Assembly: GCF_002954385.1 (NCBI RefSeq)
Contig: NZ_MQVY01000004.1
Span: forward strand, 1 to 64,000
Source of the DNA: Tenacibaculum sp. SG-28
GTDB lineage: Bacteria > Bacteroidota > Bacteroidia > Flavobacteriales > Flavobacteriaceae
Direction: 5' to 3'
Length of the DNA: 64,000 nt
Below are positions 27,185-36,256 of the stretch, piece by piece (within the stretch, counting starts at the first letter, position 1; every line of letters begins with the position of its first letter). Both the position numbers and the translations under genes were made by a program. Under the pieces are notes generated by a model, which saw only the letters and a program-made list of their open reading frames with translations, ran no database searches and was not told where the DNA came from.

Positions 27185-27863
27185 ATGAAAAATATTATCG
27201 CAATTGTATTATTGGTTTCTTTGTGTTCTTGTTCGAAAGAATCGGATAGGTTAAAATCGGAAAATAGGAGCTTCAGGATCCAAATAGATTCACTTTAATC
27301 TGCACTAGATTCCGTAACAAATCTTCCAAGTGTTAGATTTGAGTGTATTATTTCAAAAGATATTTCAGTGGACTCTTTGCGAATCAAAGCTACGAAGGAA
27401 TATATATTACCAAGTACAGCAAAATGAATTAAAAACTTCAGACTCTCTTCTCACTCAAAAATATTTGAATTTTGCAAAAGAATTCCCTGAATCCTATTTT
27501 TCTATGTATGCAATCGATAGAATTTACCTTATTGCTGAAAAGCAAAGAAGATTAAAAATCAATCAAGTTGTTGGGAAATGGAAATGGGAACTAACAACAA
27601 ATACTTTAGTAGCTATTAAAGAACAAATGCATAAACAAATAGAATTTGACAAAAATTCTAATGTTCGTTTTTAGCAAAACAGAAAATTAATTTCAGAAGA
27701 AAAATATGAACTTTTAAGAAAAAATTCATTTGCACATCATATAAAATTTAGTAAAAAAGGAATTTACACAATTTTGATCAGGAAAAATGGTCTACTATCT
27801 TTAGCAAAAAGCGAAGGCTTGTGCATAGATTGCGGTACAGAGGTGTATAAAAAAATAAAATAA
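27185..27863 (+). pseudogene. Decayed lipoprotein
   Basis: ATG 27185 begins a clear lipoprotein signal (MKNIIAIVLLVSLCSC), but a TAA follows after 37 codons. Related fragments continue in two frames (ELKTSDSLLTQKYLNFAKEF at about 27430, VVGKWKWELTT, then SKKGIYTILIRKNGLL) up to TAA 27861-27863. At least two stops and one shift are present. The C-terminal part resembles a lipocalin-like tail. It is true decay rather than one read error. Confidence 0.65.
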
Positions 27864-28010
27864 AATACGTCTGATTGGTAAATATCCGTGTAAAATTGTT
27901 GGCTAATTAAAGCCTTACTTAAAACTTCTTTCAAAACACAAAATCGATAATTTTTATTTACATTTGGTAGTGAAAATATCACTAATCGTTCCTGAAAATT
28001 TGCACAACGT

Positions 28011-28991
28011 ATGAAAAAACTTTACAAGAGAATACTGTTTTCGATTGTTTTCGTAATTCTATTGATAGTAATCTCAATTCCCATTTACATAGCCTATTGG
28101 AGAAGTATTTCGACAGTAAATACTTTTCACACGTTTCAAGAACCAAGTAAAGTTTCGTACTGTGATATAAGATGGGATAGTGATTTTTTAGGTGATGAAA
28201 AAATAGAGAAAATAGCTTTTTATATTCCTGTGAAAATTGATGGACTCCAAAACAAATTATTCATGCAATTCGATAGTGGGCAACAAACTACTTTATTGTA
28301 CGGAAAAACACTAAATAAGCTTTTAGATGCGAATCATAACCTGAATATTTTTTATGATAAAGATAGTCTTAAGTTTATCAAGAACCCAATAATAAACATA
28401 GCAGAAAATCAATTTAAGGCAAAAAAAATTAGAATTTCAAAATCTTTGGGAAGTAGCAGAATCGATACTTCTAAAATAGTAATCGGAACCATTGGATTTG
28501 ATCTGTTTATAAATAGAACATTAATTTTAGATTTTAAAAATGATAAACTTGCAGTCACTCATAAAAGTGCGGATGATTTAACTTATAATTTAGAATATAT
28601 AGAGGGAGCAAGTATTGATAAGTTTCCATTACTACTCCCTGCAAAAATTGGAGATAAAAAAACGAAACTTTTTTACGATACAGGTTCAAGCATGTTTCCT
28701 GTATTAACAAGTAACAAAAGGTTAAGGAATAGCAATGCTAATAAAATAGATAGTCTATGTTGTATAAATAATTGGGGAAAACAACTACCAGTTTACAGAA
28801 AAAAACTAAACAATGCTATAAAAATTGGCAACACAACATACGACAATCTATCTATTTATGGTTGTGAAGTTCTCAATGCAGTAGATTATTTACCCAGTTG
28901 GTATTTGTTTGGCATGACTGGAAATAAGCTATTTACAGGGAAGGTTGTTGTATTAGATACAAAGAATAATAAATTTGGTATTGAAAATTGA
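28011..28991 (+). CDS. Membrane-anchored bilobed aspartyl-protease-like protein
   Basis: 326 residues. An N-terminal membrane anchor (residues 8-29) is followed by two lobes, each with a D[ST]G motif: FMQFDSGQQTTLL (D88) and KLFYDTGSSMFPVL (D223). The spacing of 135 residues and the hydrophobic flanks fit a single-chain pepsin/retropepsin-like fold, which is unusual outside eukaryotes although retropepsin-like proteins occur in bacteria. The soluble part should be periplasmic. No partner gene is apparent. Confidence 0.75.
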   Translation: MKKLYKRILFSIVFVILLIVISIPIYIAYWRSISTVNTFHTFQEPSKVSYCDIRWDSDFLGDEKIEKIAFYIPVKIDGLQNKLFMQFDSGQQTTLLYGKTLNKLLDANHNLNIFYDKDSLKFIKNPIINIAENQFKAKKIRISKSLGSSRIDTSKIVIGTIGFDLFINRTLILDFKNDKLAVTHKSADDLTYNLEYIEGASIDKFPLLLPAKIGDKKTKLFYDTGSSMFPVLTSNKRLRNSNANKIDSLCCINNWGKQLPVYRKKLNNAIKIGNTTYDNLSIYGCEVLNAVDYLPSWYLFGMTGNKLFTGKVVVLDTKNNKFGIEN

Positions 28992-29580
28992 CGTTTATTA
29001 ATAACGTCTAAATGGCATAAAAACCTAGTTTTTCCTAACATAAAGTGTTTTTTCTGCCACTGGGCGCAATAAACCATAACAAATATTGCAATACTAACCG
29101 GGTATACGAACCAAAGTTTAGCGTTAATTTCCCTGTTTCATTTTTGTTTTCTATATTCGTAAAGATTTAAAAATTAGCATATACAAATCTTTGTTAGAAG
29201 GAGTGTACGTTGGTTTTTACAGTTATCTTCTCTAAGCTATGCAGAGAGGAATGAAAGAGGAAAAGAAAAAATTGCTTACTTCGAATACGGAAAAGAACTA
29301 TGATTTCGTAAGCATTTAATGATTTGTAAAGAATATCCAAGGTAACAGTTTGGGGTTATGTACAATACTGTTTTGTATCTTGGTAAAAGAAGTTTAGTGC
29401 TAGCTAGTTTGAGTCTAAGGTGTACGGTATTACTTTTTTAAAAATAGTATAAGCCATGTTCGAAAACTACCTAGTATTGGGATTACTTTTTTACGATAGC
29501 AATATTTAAATTAGATTATAATTTGTTGTAACCAAAAGGTTATTATGGGTTATACAACGAAAAGCACATACTATTATACA
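28992..29580 (+). other. Long intergenic region with one hairpin site
   Basis: No coding frame is supported. The stretch contains site 18 (29090-29202). Near its end a further inverted pair, GTTGTAACC (29523-29531) and GGTTATACAAC (29549-29559), has the arm order reversed relative to the other sites. The remainder is AT-rich DNA without features I can name. Confidence 0.4.
29090..29202 (+). repeat. attC-like hairpin, site 18
   Basis: CTAAC (29094-29098) and GTTAG (29193-29197) form the outer boxes, and GTATACG (29102-29108) pairs with CATATAC (29178-29184). The loop has CTATATTCGTAAAGATTTAAAAATTAGC, similar to the loop of site 3. The boxes are closest to classical RYYYAAC/GTTRRRY cores. No intact gene lies between it and the next 380 nt. 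Confidence 0.5.
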
Positions 29581-31004
29581 ATGAGAATATTTTTACTAGT
29601 CATTTGTATTTTATTTATTACAAATGGAGTTGCCCAAAATTCGATAAAGCCCTCTGAATTAAAGGAAGATTTTGAATACCTAATCGGAGAATTGAAATCG
29701 CAACATCAAGGACTTTACCAGTACCTTTCAGAGAATCAAACGAATCGCAAAATAGACAGTATTCAGAGTACCCTAGAAACACGGCAAACTAAAGTAGAAT
29801 TCTATGAAAAATTAAGATATTTAATAGGATTGACAAACGAGGGACACACTGCTATCGAGCTACCAAAATGGACAATGATTAAATTAGGGCTTTCGAAATC
29901 TTTTTTACCACTTTCTGTAAAGTTTTGTGATGAAAACCTAATTATTGCACAAAACTATGGTAAAGATTTTGAAGAACTAAAAAGAGGGGCAAAAATTATT
30001 GCTATTAATAATAAAAAAGTAGACGAAGTATTACAAAGTTTATTTCCGTTAATTCCTACAGACGGCTTTAATACAACCTCGAAGAAAGAATGGATTGGTG
30101 GTTTGAATTTCTCTTTACTGTATAGATTAGTTTGCGGTAAAGAGAAGAATTTCGAACTTCAGATACAAAATTTTGGAAATGAAAAGGTACAAACTATAGA
30201 TATTCCAGCTGTTCGGTTTACAAAATTTAAAACTAAAAATGCAAAGTTACCAGCAAGAGGTTTTGACTTTAATAGCTTTACATTTGAGCAAATTAATGAT
30301 TCGATTGCCTATGTAAGCATTCCAAGTTTTGGTAAGGATAACTTGGATTATGAAAAATTTTATCAAGAAAACTTCAAAAAAATCGATTCTCTGAATATTA
30401 AGCATTTGATAATAGATGTTCAGGCAAATGGTGGAGGAACAGAAGGTAATGAAAATCTCCTTTTCAGTTACCTCTCTAACAAAGTTGTTAAAAAATATAA
30501 ACAAGTAACCATGTGTCCAAAATCATATCAAAATAATAAAACTAAACAAGGTTATATTAACGACCAATGGACCTTGCAAAACAATATTGCTAAGAGAGGA
30601 GAATTTACCCTATACAGCGACTACTATTCAGATTTAGGATATAAAAACCCACAAAATAATTTGATTTATCACGGCAAATTATATGTTTTGATAAGTGGTA
30701 AAACATTCTCAGGAGGTGCAGAATTTGCTAGCCTAATAAAAATGAGTGATAGGGGTATATTTATCGGTGAGGAAACAGGTGTACTTATGAGGGAAATGTT
30801 AGTGGATACTCGGAATATATTACATTACCAAATTCAAAAATTGAGATAAAAATTCCGACGGTGCATTTTCAAATTAATGTTGCTCCAAAAACTAAAGGTC
30901 GAGGTATTATACCTAATTACACCGTACGACAAAAGTGGGAAGATTATGTGACAGGAAAAAACACGAAAAAAGACTTTACAATAAATATTATAAATAATAT
31001 ATGA
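29581..31004 (+). pseudogene. S41-type (C-terminal processing) peptidase, one-base frameshift
   Basis: The start is ATG 29581 with a signal peptide (FITNGVAQ). The domain order fits S41 peptidases: an N-terminal helical part with TNEGHTAIELP, a PDZ-like segment (GAKIIAINNKKVDEVL), then the catalytic core SIAYVSIPSFG, HLIIDVQANGGGTEGN and ISGKTFSGGAEFASLI, where the serine of FSGG is the likely nucleophile. One base added near 30781 extends the frame with EETGG to 31004, a full-length protein of about 474 residues. The lesion is probably an assembly deletion. Confidence 0.8.
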
Positions 31005-31152
31005 AGAATCTAGCTAGAGACTATTTGCATAGATAAAATAGCATAACTAAGGCTAAAAATGCTTCATAGTTAACCATATTTTTTCTTCACGAAATTACTC
31101 ATATTTCACAAACCAAATTAATATTAAATATTTTGAAATTTTAATTTCCATA

Positions 31153-31329
31153 ATGTTAGAAATACAATCTAGCTACAAGCAGGAGTTGGTATCCCAAGAA
31201 AAGGAGGCATTTTACTACACTAAAGAAAGTGTAATTTCTGGTAGAATTACAAATATTACCGACTACATGCAGCAAACATTGTTAGAAATATGTGCATTCG
31301 AAAGAATGAATCAATTATACCAATGCTAA
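31153..31329 (+). CDS. Hypothetical small protein (58 residues)
   Basis: ATG 31153 to TAA 31327-31329. The predicted protein is soluble, helical and rich in Q, E and Y (MLEIQSSYKQELVSQEKEAF...), with no cysteine-rich or membrane segment. It could be a small independent gene or the end of a lost larger gene. No family is recognised. Confidence 0.4.
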   Translation: MLEIQSSYKQELVSQEKEAFYYTKESVISGRITNITDYMQQTLLEICAFERMNQLYQC

Positions 31330-31435
31330 TTATGTGACTCTGTCGCATTACAAGGTGTTATGATAGTTTATGTTAGATTGTTCTTATTAGTATTTTATAT
31401 ATTTTTAAAAATTTAAAACACAAACCTAAAAAAAC

Positions 31436-32040
31436 ATGAAAAGAAGTATACTAGTAGCAATAGCACTAAGTTGCATATTAACTTCCTGTAAAAAGAAAGC
31501 ACAGGGATACAAGGATGAAGATACATTATGCCAATTAATCTTAAAAATTTACAAGGATGACCAAAAGTACAGACAGATGATGGATGATCCTTTTTTCGAT
31601 ATCCTAGATTCTATTCAAAAAGCAGAAGGAATTTCTAACAAAGAATACAGAAGTTTTAGTGAAAAAAAACAATTAGCATATGGGGAAATTGCAAGAGCAA
31701 TTGCGAATAAACGGGAGAAGAAGTATACCAAAAAGCAAGAAGATTCTCTAATGCAATTGCAAAAAGTATTGGATATAAAAAATACAAAATTATTAATTGA
31801 CATTATTACAAAAAGAGGATTTCCAAATGATCTTCCAATTGTGTAGGGCCTCAATTTCCTGGGATGACTTTAAGACATGCACCAGAGCAATATTGGGAAG
31901 AACTAGAACCCTTAATTACGAAAGAATATAAGGCAGGAAGAATGAATGAAGGTCAATTTAAAATGGTCTTAAATCACATCCATGGTCGTGAAGATTTTAA
32001 ACTTACAAACGAGAGAGTAAATACTTTACAGAGCAAATAG
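31436..32040 (+). pseudogene. DUF6624-like lipoprotein, paralogue of 5860, one-base frameshift
   Basis: ATG 31436 encodes a lipoprotein (LTSC) very similar along its length to the gene at 5860 (shared DDQKYRQM, DDPFF, KQEDSLMQLQK, GFP). At 31838 one base is missing relative to the intact copy, producing an early TAG at 31844. The other frame then continues GPQF, MTLRHAPEQYWEELEPLI and VLNHIHGREDF to TAG 32038-32040. It is duplicated about 25 kb from its relative and has no obvious hairpin sites next to it. Confidence 0.8.
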
Positions 32041-32138
32041 TATTGTTGCTTTTACAATAATGAAACACAAATACTATTAAGATAGCTTTCCCATGCATTA
32101 TAAACAAAACTCCATCTGTGGCTAAAATATCAAACCAA

Positions 32139-32825
32139 ATGAATAAAATAATAGCACTTATAATTATTGGTTCCGTCTTGTTTGGATGCAAAGCTAAAAT
32201 TCCCGAAAAAGTAGAGAATCAAGAAAAGGTAGCGTACAATCAAAAACTGGCCGATGAACTGAAAAAAATGGTAGAAATCGATCAAATTGCTGCCTTTATT
32301 CCTGAGGGTATATACAAAGATATGACCTCTGCAGAATGGACTTCTTTTAAAGACAGTGTTTTTACAACCCATCAAAAACGGCTGAATCAGATATTTGATA
32401 CGTTCGGATTTGTAGGTTTTGATTTGGTCGGACAAGAAGGTTCTCAAAATTTTTGGCTTATGGTTCAGCATTGCGACCATAACAAAGATTTCCAAATAGC
32501 GGTTTTGGAAAAAATGGAGATAGCAGTTACTAAAGGAAATGCGCAACCGAGTAATTATGGTTTGCTTTTGGATAGAGTGCTCATAAATACCAATAAGAAA
32601 CAAATTTATGGAACGCAAGTAACTTATAATTTTAAAACAGGGCAAGCCTATCCACAGCCTTTAAAAGATAGTACATCAGTTAATGAAAGGAGAAAATCAA
32701 TAGGACTAGAGCCTTTGGAAAAATACCTCAATGAAATGACAGAAATGCACTTTGAAATGAATAAGAATGGTTATTTAAAAGAATTAGGGATAAGTAAACC
32801 TAAGTTATACGAGATTAAAGAGTAA
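32139..32825 (+). CDS. DUF6624 family lipoprotein
   Basis: 228 residues from ATG 32139, lipobox cysteine at about residue 16 (VLFGC). The family core is clear: RLNQIFDTFGFVGFDLVGQEGSQNFWLMVQHCDHNKDFQ type spacing, then YGLLLDRVLINTNKKQIYG and GTQ. These proteins are common in Bacteroidota; their function is unknown. It lies 98 nt after the frameshifted relative at 31436. A CTCCC/GGGAG hairpin 15 nt past the stop may be a weak terminator. Confidence 0.85.
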   Translation: MNKIIALIIIGSVLFGCKAKIPEKVENQEKVAYNQKLADELKKMVEIDQIAAFIPEGIYKDMTSAEWTSFKDSVFTTHQKRLNQIFDTFGFVGFDLVGQEGSQNFWLMVQHCDHNKDFQIAVLEKMEIAVTKGNAQPSNYGLLLDRVLINTNKKQIYGTQVTYNFKTGQAYPQPLKDSTSVNERRKSIGLEPLEKYLNEMTEMHFEMNKNGYLKELGISKPKLYEIKE

Positions 32826-32894
32826 GTGATGAGTTAATTCTCCCGGATCAACACTGGGAGTTTGTGTAGCAAAATTTTTACACTATGTAAGAAT

Positions 32895-33110
32895 ATGAAA
32901 AATGAAAAAATGAAAGTATATGTAAAAAGAAACTATTGCTTACCGAAGCAACTTAAAATAGAGCATATTGAAAAGCCAACTCCAAAAGAAAATGAAGTTT
33001 AATTAAGGTTTATGCTACTAATGTAAATAAAACAGACTTCGCGAACCTTAGCGCTAAACCATTTATAATGCGTTTTGTATTAGGATTTTTAAAAGGCATA
33101 TTCGTAATTT
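32895..33110 (+). pseudogene. Remnant of a zinc-type alcohol dehydrogenase/quinone reductase (MDR)
   Basis: From ATG 32895 the translation KVYVKRNYCLPKQLKIEHIE and KPTPKENEV is the N-terminus of an MDR oxidoreductase. After a one-base shift at 33000 the other frame reads IKVYATNVNKTDFANLSAKP and MRFVLGFLKG, as expected for the family, then the similarity ends. About four fifths of the gene is missing, so this is a real truncation. It marks the right edge of the accessory region. The remaining 33111-33247 holds a CATTCG/CGAATG hairpin and GGCGTTGTGTATAATT, a possible last right arm. Confidence 0.7.
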
Positions 33111-33247
33111 GATATTAAGTAGCAGTGTATAAGGATGAAAGTTCTTGTATATTTCCTATATAGTTTTTATTTCCTACATTCGTTTCCTACGAATGCCATG
33201 TATTTTATTCTTGGCGTTGTGTATAATTAAAATTAAGAGTAATAGGT

Positions 33248-33916
33248 ATGCAAGACAAAATCGAGGTATTGAAGAGTATAAAATGTGTCATATTTGACAT
33301 GGACGGAGTGATTATAGATTCTGAATATCTTCACAAAAAAGCCTATTACGAAACCTTCCTTTCACTAGGCATAGAAGTGTCTGAAAAATTGTACAAAACA
33401 ATTACAGGCTCTTCTACACTAAATGTTTTTCAAAAATTAGTTGCACACTTTAATTTAGAGCATGACCCAAGTGAATTAGTGTTGCAAAAACGAGGCTATT
33501 ATACTGGGTATTTTGAAAAGGATCCATCCTTAAAACTCGTAGATGGTGTGGAGGGAATAATCAAATATTTTTTCGACAAAGGAATAGCCTTAATTCTTGC
33601 TTCTTCTTCGTCTATGCCCAATATTAATCGTGTATTTGATCGCTTTAACTTGAATCAATATTTTCTAGGAAAAATTAGCGGTGCCGATTTACAACAATCT
33701 AAACCACATCCTGAAATATTTGAAAAAGCGGCAAAAATGGCAAACATACCCAAGGAACAATGTGTTGTAATTGAAGATTCAGACAATGGCGTACAGGCTG
33801 CCAATAGTGCTGGTATTTTTGTTTTTGGATATTCCAATCCAATGTCAAAGGATCAAACTTTAAAAAATGCAAATAGCGTAATTGCAGAGTTCAGTGAATT
33901 AAAAAAATATATTTAA
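33248..33916 (+). CDS. HAD-IA phosphatase, beta-phosphoglucomutase-like
   Basis: 222 residues. HAD motif I is DMDGVIIDSE (nucleophile D18, acid D20), motif II is ILASSSSM, motif III is KPHPEIF and motif IV is IEDSDNG. The cap domain between motifs I and II is of the small helical type. Likely substrates are sugar phosphates. It begins the ordinary chromosomal part of the window and runs in the same direction as the galactanase 45 nt downstream. Confidence 0.9.
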   Translation: MQDKIEVLKSIKCVIFDMDGVIIDSEYLHKKAYYETFLSLGIEVSEKLYKTITGSSTLNVFQKLVAHFNLEHDPSELVLQKRGYYTGYFEKDPSLKLVDGVEGIIKYFFDKGIALILASSSSMPNINRVFDRFNLNQYFLGKISGADLQQSKPHPEIFEKAAKMANIPKEQCVVIEDSDNGVQAANSAGIFVFGYSNPMSKDQTLKNANSVIAEFSELKKYI

Positions 33917-33961
33917 AACGAATAATAAGAGTACATTGTTTTTTTAATGTTGTAATTCGAT

Positions 33962-35092
33962 ATGTACAAAAGTATACCAAAACAACTACCCATATATACG
34001 TTTTTTCACAGTGTGTTTAATTTTTTTATAGGCATACTATTCTTATGCTTTTCCACTGCTTGTACTAAGAATACAGAAGAGGTGCCAGAAGATCTTGCAG
34101 ATACCGATGCTTTTATTAGGGCCGTAGATATCTCTAGCTACCCGGAAATTGCAGCAACTGGTGTACCTTTTTACGATCGTTCTGGGAACCAAAAAGAGGT
34201 ATTACAAATACTTAATGAACATGGTGTAAATACGATCAGGTTGCGTCTTTGGGTACATCCTAAGAATGCACATTCTGGATTCGATGAGGTGCGGGAATTT
34301 TCTAAGTTTGTGAAAAGTCGCGGTTTTAAAACTTGGTTGTCTGTGCATTATTCCGATACTTGGGCAGATCCGGGCCAACAAGAAACACCTGCCTCATGGA
34401 ATCAAGGAAGTTTTGAACAGGTAAAAGATAGCGTTCGTTTGTACACCCAAAAAATAGTTACTGCACTGCACCCGGATTACATGCAAATAGGGAATGAAAT
34501 AAATTCTGGTTTTTTACACCCATATGGCCATATTTCTGCGCAGTATTCCCAATTTATAGCCCTTATGAATGCCGCAACTGCTGTCGTTAGAGAAAATTCA
34601 AGTACCACAAAAATAATTGTACATTATGCAGGAGTAGAAGGTGCTAGTTGGTTTTTTGAAAAAGTACGCAGCATTGATTATGATATTATAGGTTTATCGT
34701 ATTATCCAATTTGGCATGGTAAATCAACTTTAGCGTTACAAACCGAAATGCAAAACCTCAGTAGTAGCTTTGAAAAGAAAATAGTAGTGGCAGAAACTGC
34801 TTACCCTTTTACCTTAGATTGGAACGATTGGACCACAAATATAGTTGGTTTAGAAGACCAATTAATTCTGCCAGTTTACCCAGCAACGCCTAATGGGCAA
34901 AAGAACTTTATTCGTCAAATCAAAACGATTACGAAGAACACAGATAATGGGCTTGGCTTTTGTTATTGGGGTGGCGAATTGGTAGCTTGGAAAGGCGAGC
35001 AAGCTAGAGATGCTTCTCCCTGGGAAAATCAAGCACTGTTTGATTTTAATTCCAAGGCATTGCCGGTGTTAGAGGTGTTTAACGAGGAATAG
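33962..35092 (+). CDS. Arabinogalactan endo-beta-1,4-galactanase (GH53)
   Basis: 376 residues. A hydrophobic leader ends in a lipobox (STAC, C34), so the enzyme is probably a surface lipoprotein. The TIM-barrel of GH53 is recognisable: IRLRLWVHP, LSVHYSDTWADPG, acid/base E179 in QIGNEIN, and nucleophile E278 in VVAETAYPF. GH53 enzymes cut beta-1,4-galactan side chains of pectin to galacto-oligosaccharides. No SusC/SusD pair or other pectin genes lie in the window. Confidence 0.9.
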   Translation: MYKSIPKQLPIYTFFHSVFNFFIGILFLCFSTACTKNTEEVPEDLADTDAFIRAVDISSYPEIAATGVPFYDRSGNQKEVLQILNEHGVNTIRLRLWVHPKNAHSGFDEVREFSKFVKSRGFKTWLSVHYSDTWADPGQQETPASWNQGSFEQVKDSVRLYTQKIVTALHPDYMQIGNEINSGFLHPYGHISAQYSQFIALMNAATAVVRENSSTTKIIVHYAGVEGASWFFEKVRSIDYDIIGLSYYPIWHGKSTLALQTEMQNLSSSFEKKIVVAETAYPFTLDWNDWTTNIVGLEDQLILPVYPATPNGQKNFIRQIKTITKNTDNGLGFCYWGGELVAWKGEQARDASPWENQALFDFNSKALPVLEVFNEE

Positions 35093-35301
35093 AAAGGTTC
35101 CCCTTGTGTACCGATGACTTTTAATATGTACAGCAACATTAAATAGTGTTTATAGCCTAATTAAAGACCCTATATAACTATAAAGTTACTTTCATTGCAC
35201 GCGAGTGTATTTCGCCTAAATATACTTGAGAAATGACTACAAATTCAGTCTACGATATTCTTATACCCAACTTTTATTTTCTGACAAAGCGGTATTCCTG
35301 T

Positions 35302-35880
35302 TTAATATTTTACCATTTGTTTGGTTCCTATTTTATCCCCTGAATTTACTTTAAGAATGTACATACCGGCTGATAAATTACCAATAGGAATTCTGTCCTC
35401 TTCAGCAACTAATGTAGCATGGTACATATTTCTTCCGATAGCATCGTAAATAGTAACGGTAGCATTTCTAAAATCATCTGCTACTTGCAAATTGATAAAA
35501 TCTGATGCAGGATTGGGATACATGGTAAAACGCAATAAATCACTCTCTGCAACTCCGGCTGTTGCACTTACGGTTACTGTTCCGAACATATTCCCCGCAT
35601 GCGGATCGCATACATAGTTCGTGCTTCCTAATTTAGTAAAGGTATGCGAAAATACATGACCAGGACCATTCGCAAAACCACTGTTAAAAGATTCAGCTCC
35701 TGAAGTAGCTCTTAGATTATGGGTGCCAGAACCCCAGGTCCATCTAACAGTATCACCCTGTTCTATTGTTATTTCTTGTCCTGCACTCGAGCCATCATTT
35801 TTCCAAGTTAAATCATGGGTAGTTTGGCTGTATAGATAGTTGGTGAGTAGCATAAAAATTAAAAGTAATGTTGTTTTCAT
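35302..35880 (-). CDS. Secreted cupredoxin-like protein with T9SS sorting domain
   Basis: 192 residues. The signal peptide ends LYSQ. Residues 22-105 form a plastocyanin-like domain with a type 1 copper ligand set: H in SGTHNLRA and C, H, M in YVCDPHAGNMFG. Residues 112-192 are a type A C-terminal sorting domain (YPNPASDFINLQ ... GMYILKVNSGDKIGTKQMVKY), which directs export by the type IX system. It may carry electrons at the cell surface. It is transcribed against the galactanase. Confidence 0.9.
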   Translation of the reverse strand: MKTTLLLIFMLLTNYLYSQTTHDLTWKNDGSSAGQEITIEQGDTVRWTWGSGTHNLRATSGAESFNSGFANGPGHVFSHTFTKLGSTNYVCDPHAGNMFGTVTVSATAGVAESDLLRFTMYPNPASDFINLQVADDFRNATVTIYDAIGRNMYHATLVAEEDRIPIGNLSAGMYILKVNSGDKIGTKQMVKY

Positions 35881-36256
35881 GGTTAAGATTTAAAGTCATT
35901 ATACATTTTAAATAGATAAGGTTTAAATTACAAAAAATAATCTTTTATTAAAAATAAATATCTGTGTAAGGTGTTGTTTTGTAGTTGATTAGTTGGTGCT
36001 TGTGTTTGAAAAGCATAAAAAGACTTTCTGCTTCTTAGGTTCTTTTTTTGTTAGATATAAATGAAAATAGTAGCAAAACTGCCCATTAGTAAAATTACAC
36101 TTATATTTATTGGGTAAATTACAAGTAGTTTTTGCGGAGCTATATTTGTAAGGTTCATTTTGTTCTCTGCGAAAACTAACCAAATTTAAATCAATACTTC
36201 ATACGAGTGCTTTTACAGTGCCCATAGGAAGTGCAAACACATTAACTGATATCGAA
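35881..36256 (+). promoter_or_regulatory. Divergent intergenic region between the cupredoxin and esterase genes
   Basis: About 370 nt without a coding frame I support. TATATTTG at 36141-36148 is a good -7 box for the esterase gene, though no TTTG lies at the ideal distance upstream. The left part should hold the promoter of the minus-strand cupredoxin gene, but I could not identify it. Confidence 0.35.

Noticed and set aside
28886-29077. Minus-strand open frame of 63 codons across the end of the aspartyl-protease gene
   Set aside because: Mostly antisense to a real gene, odd composition, no start context; treated as chance.
1-33247. A prophage, ICE or transposon origin for the accessory region
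   Set aside because: No structural phage genes, relaxase, conjugation, transposase or long terminal repeats were found.
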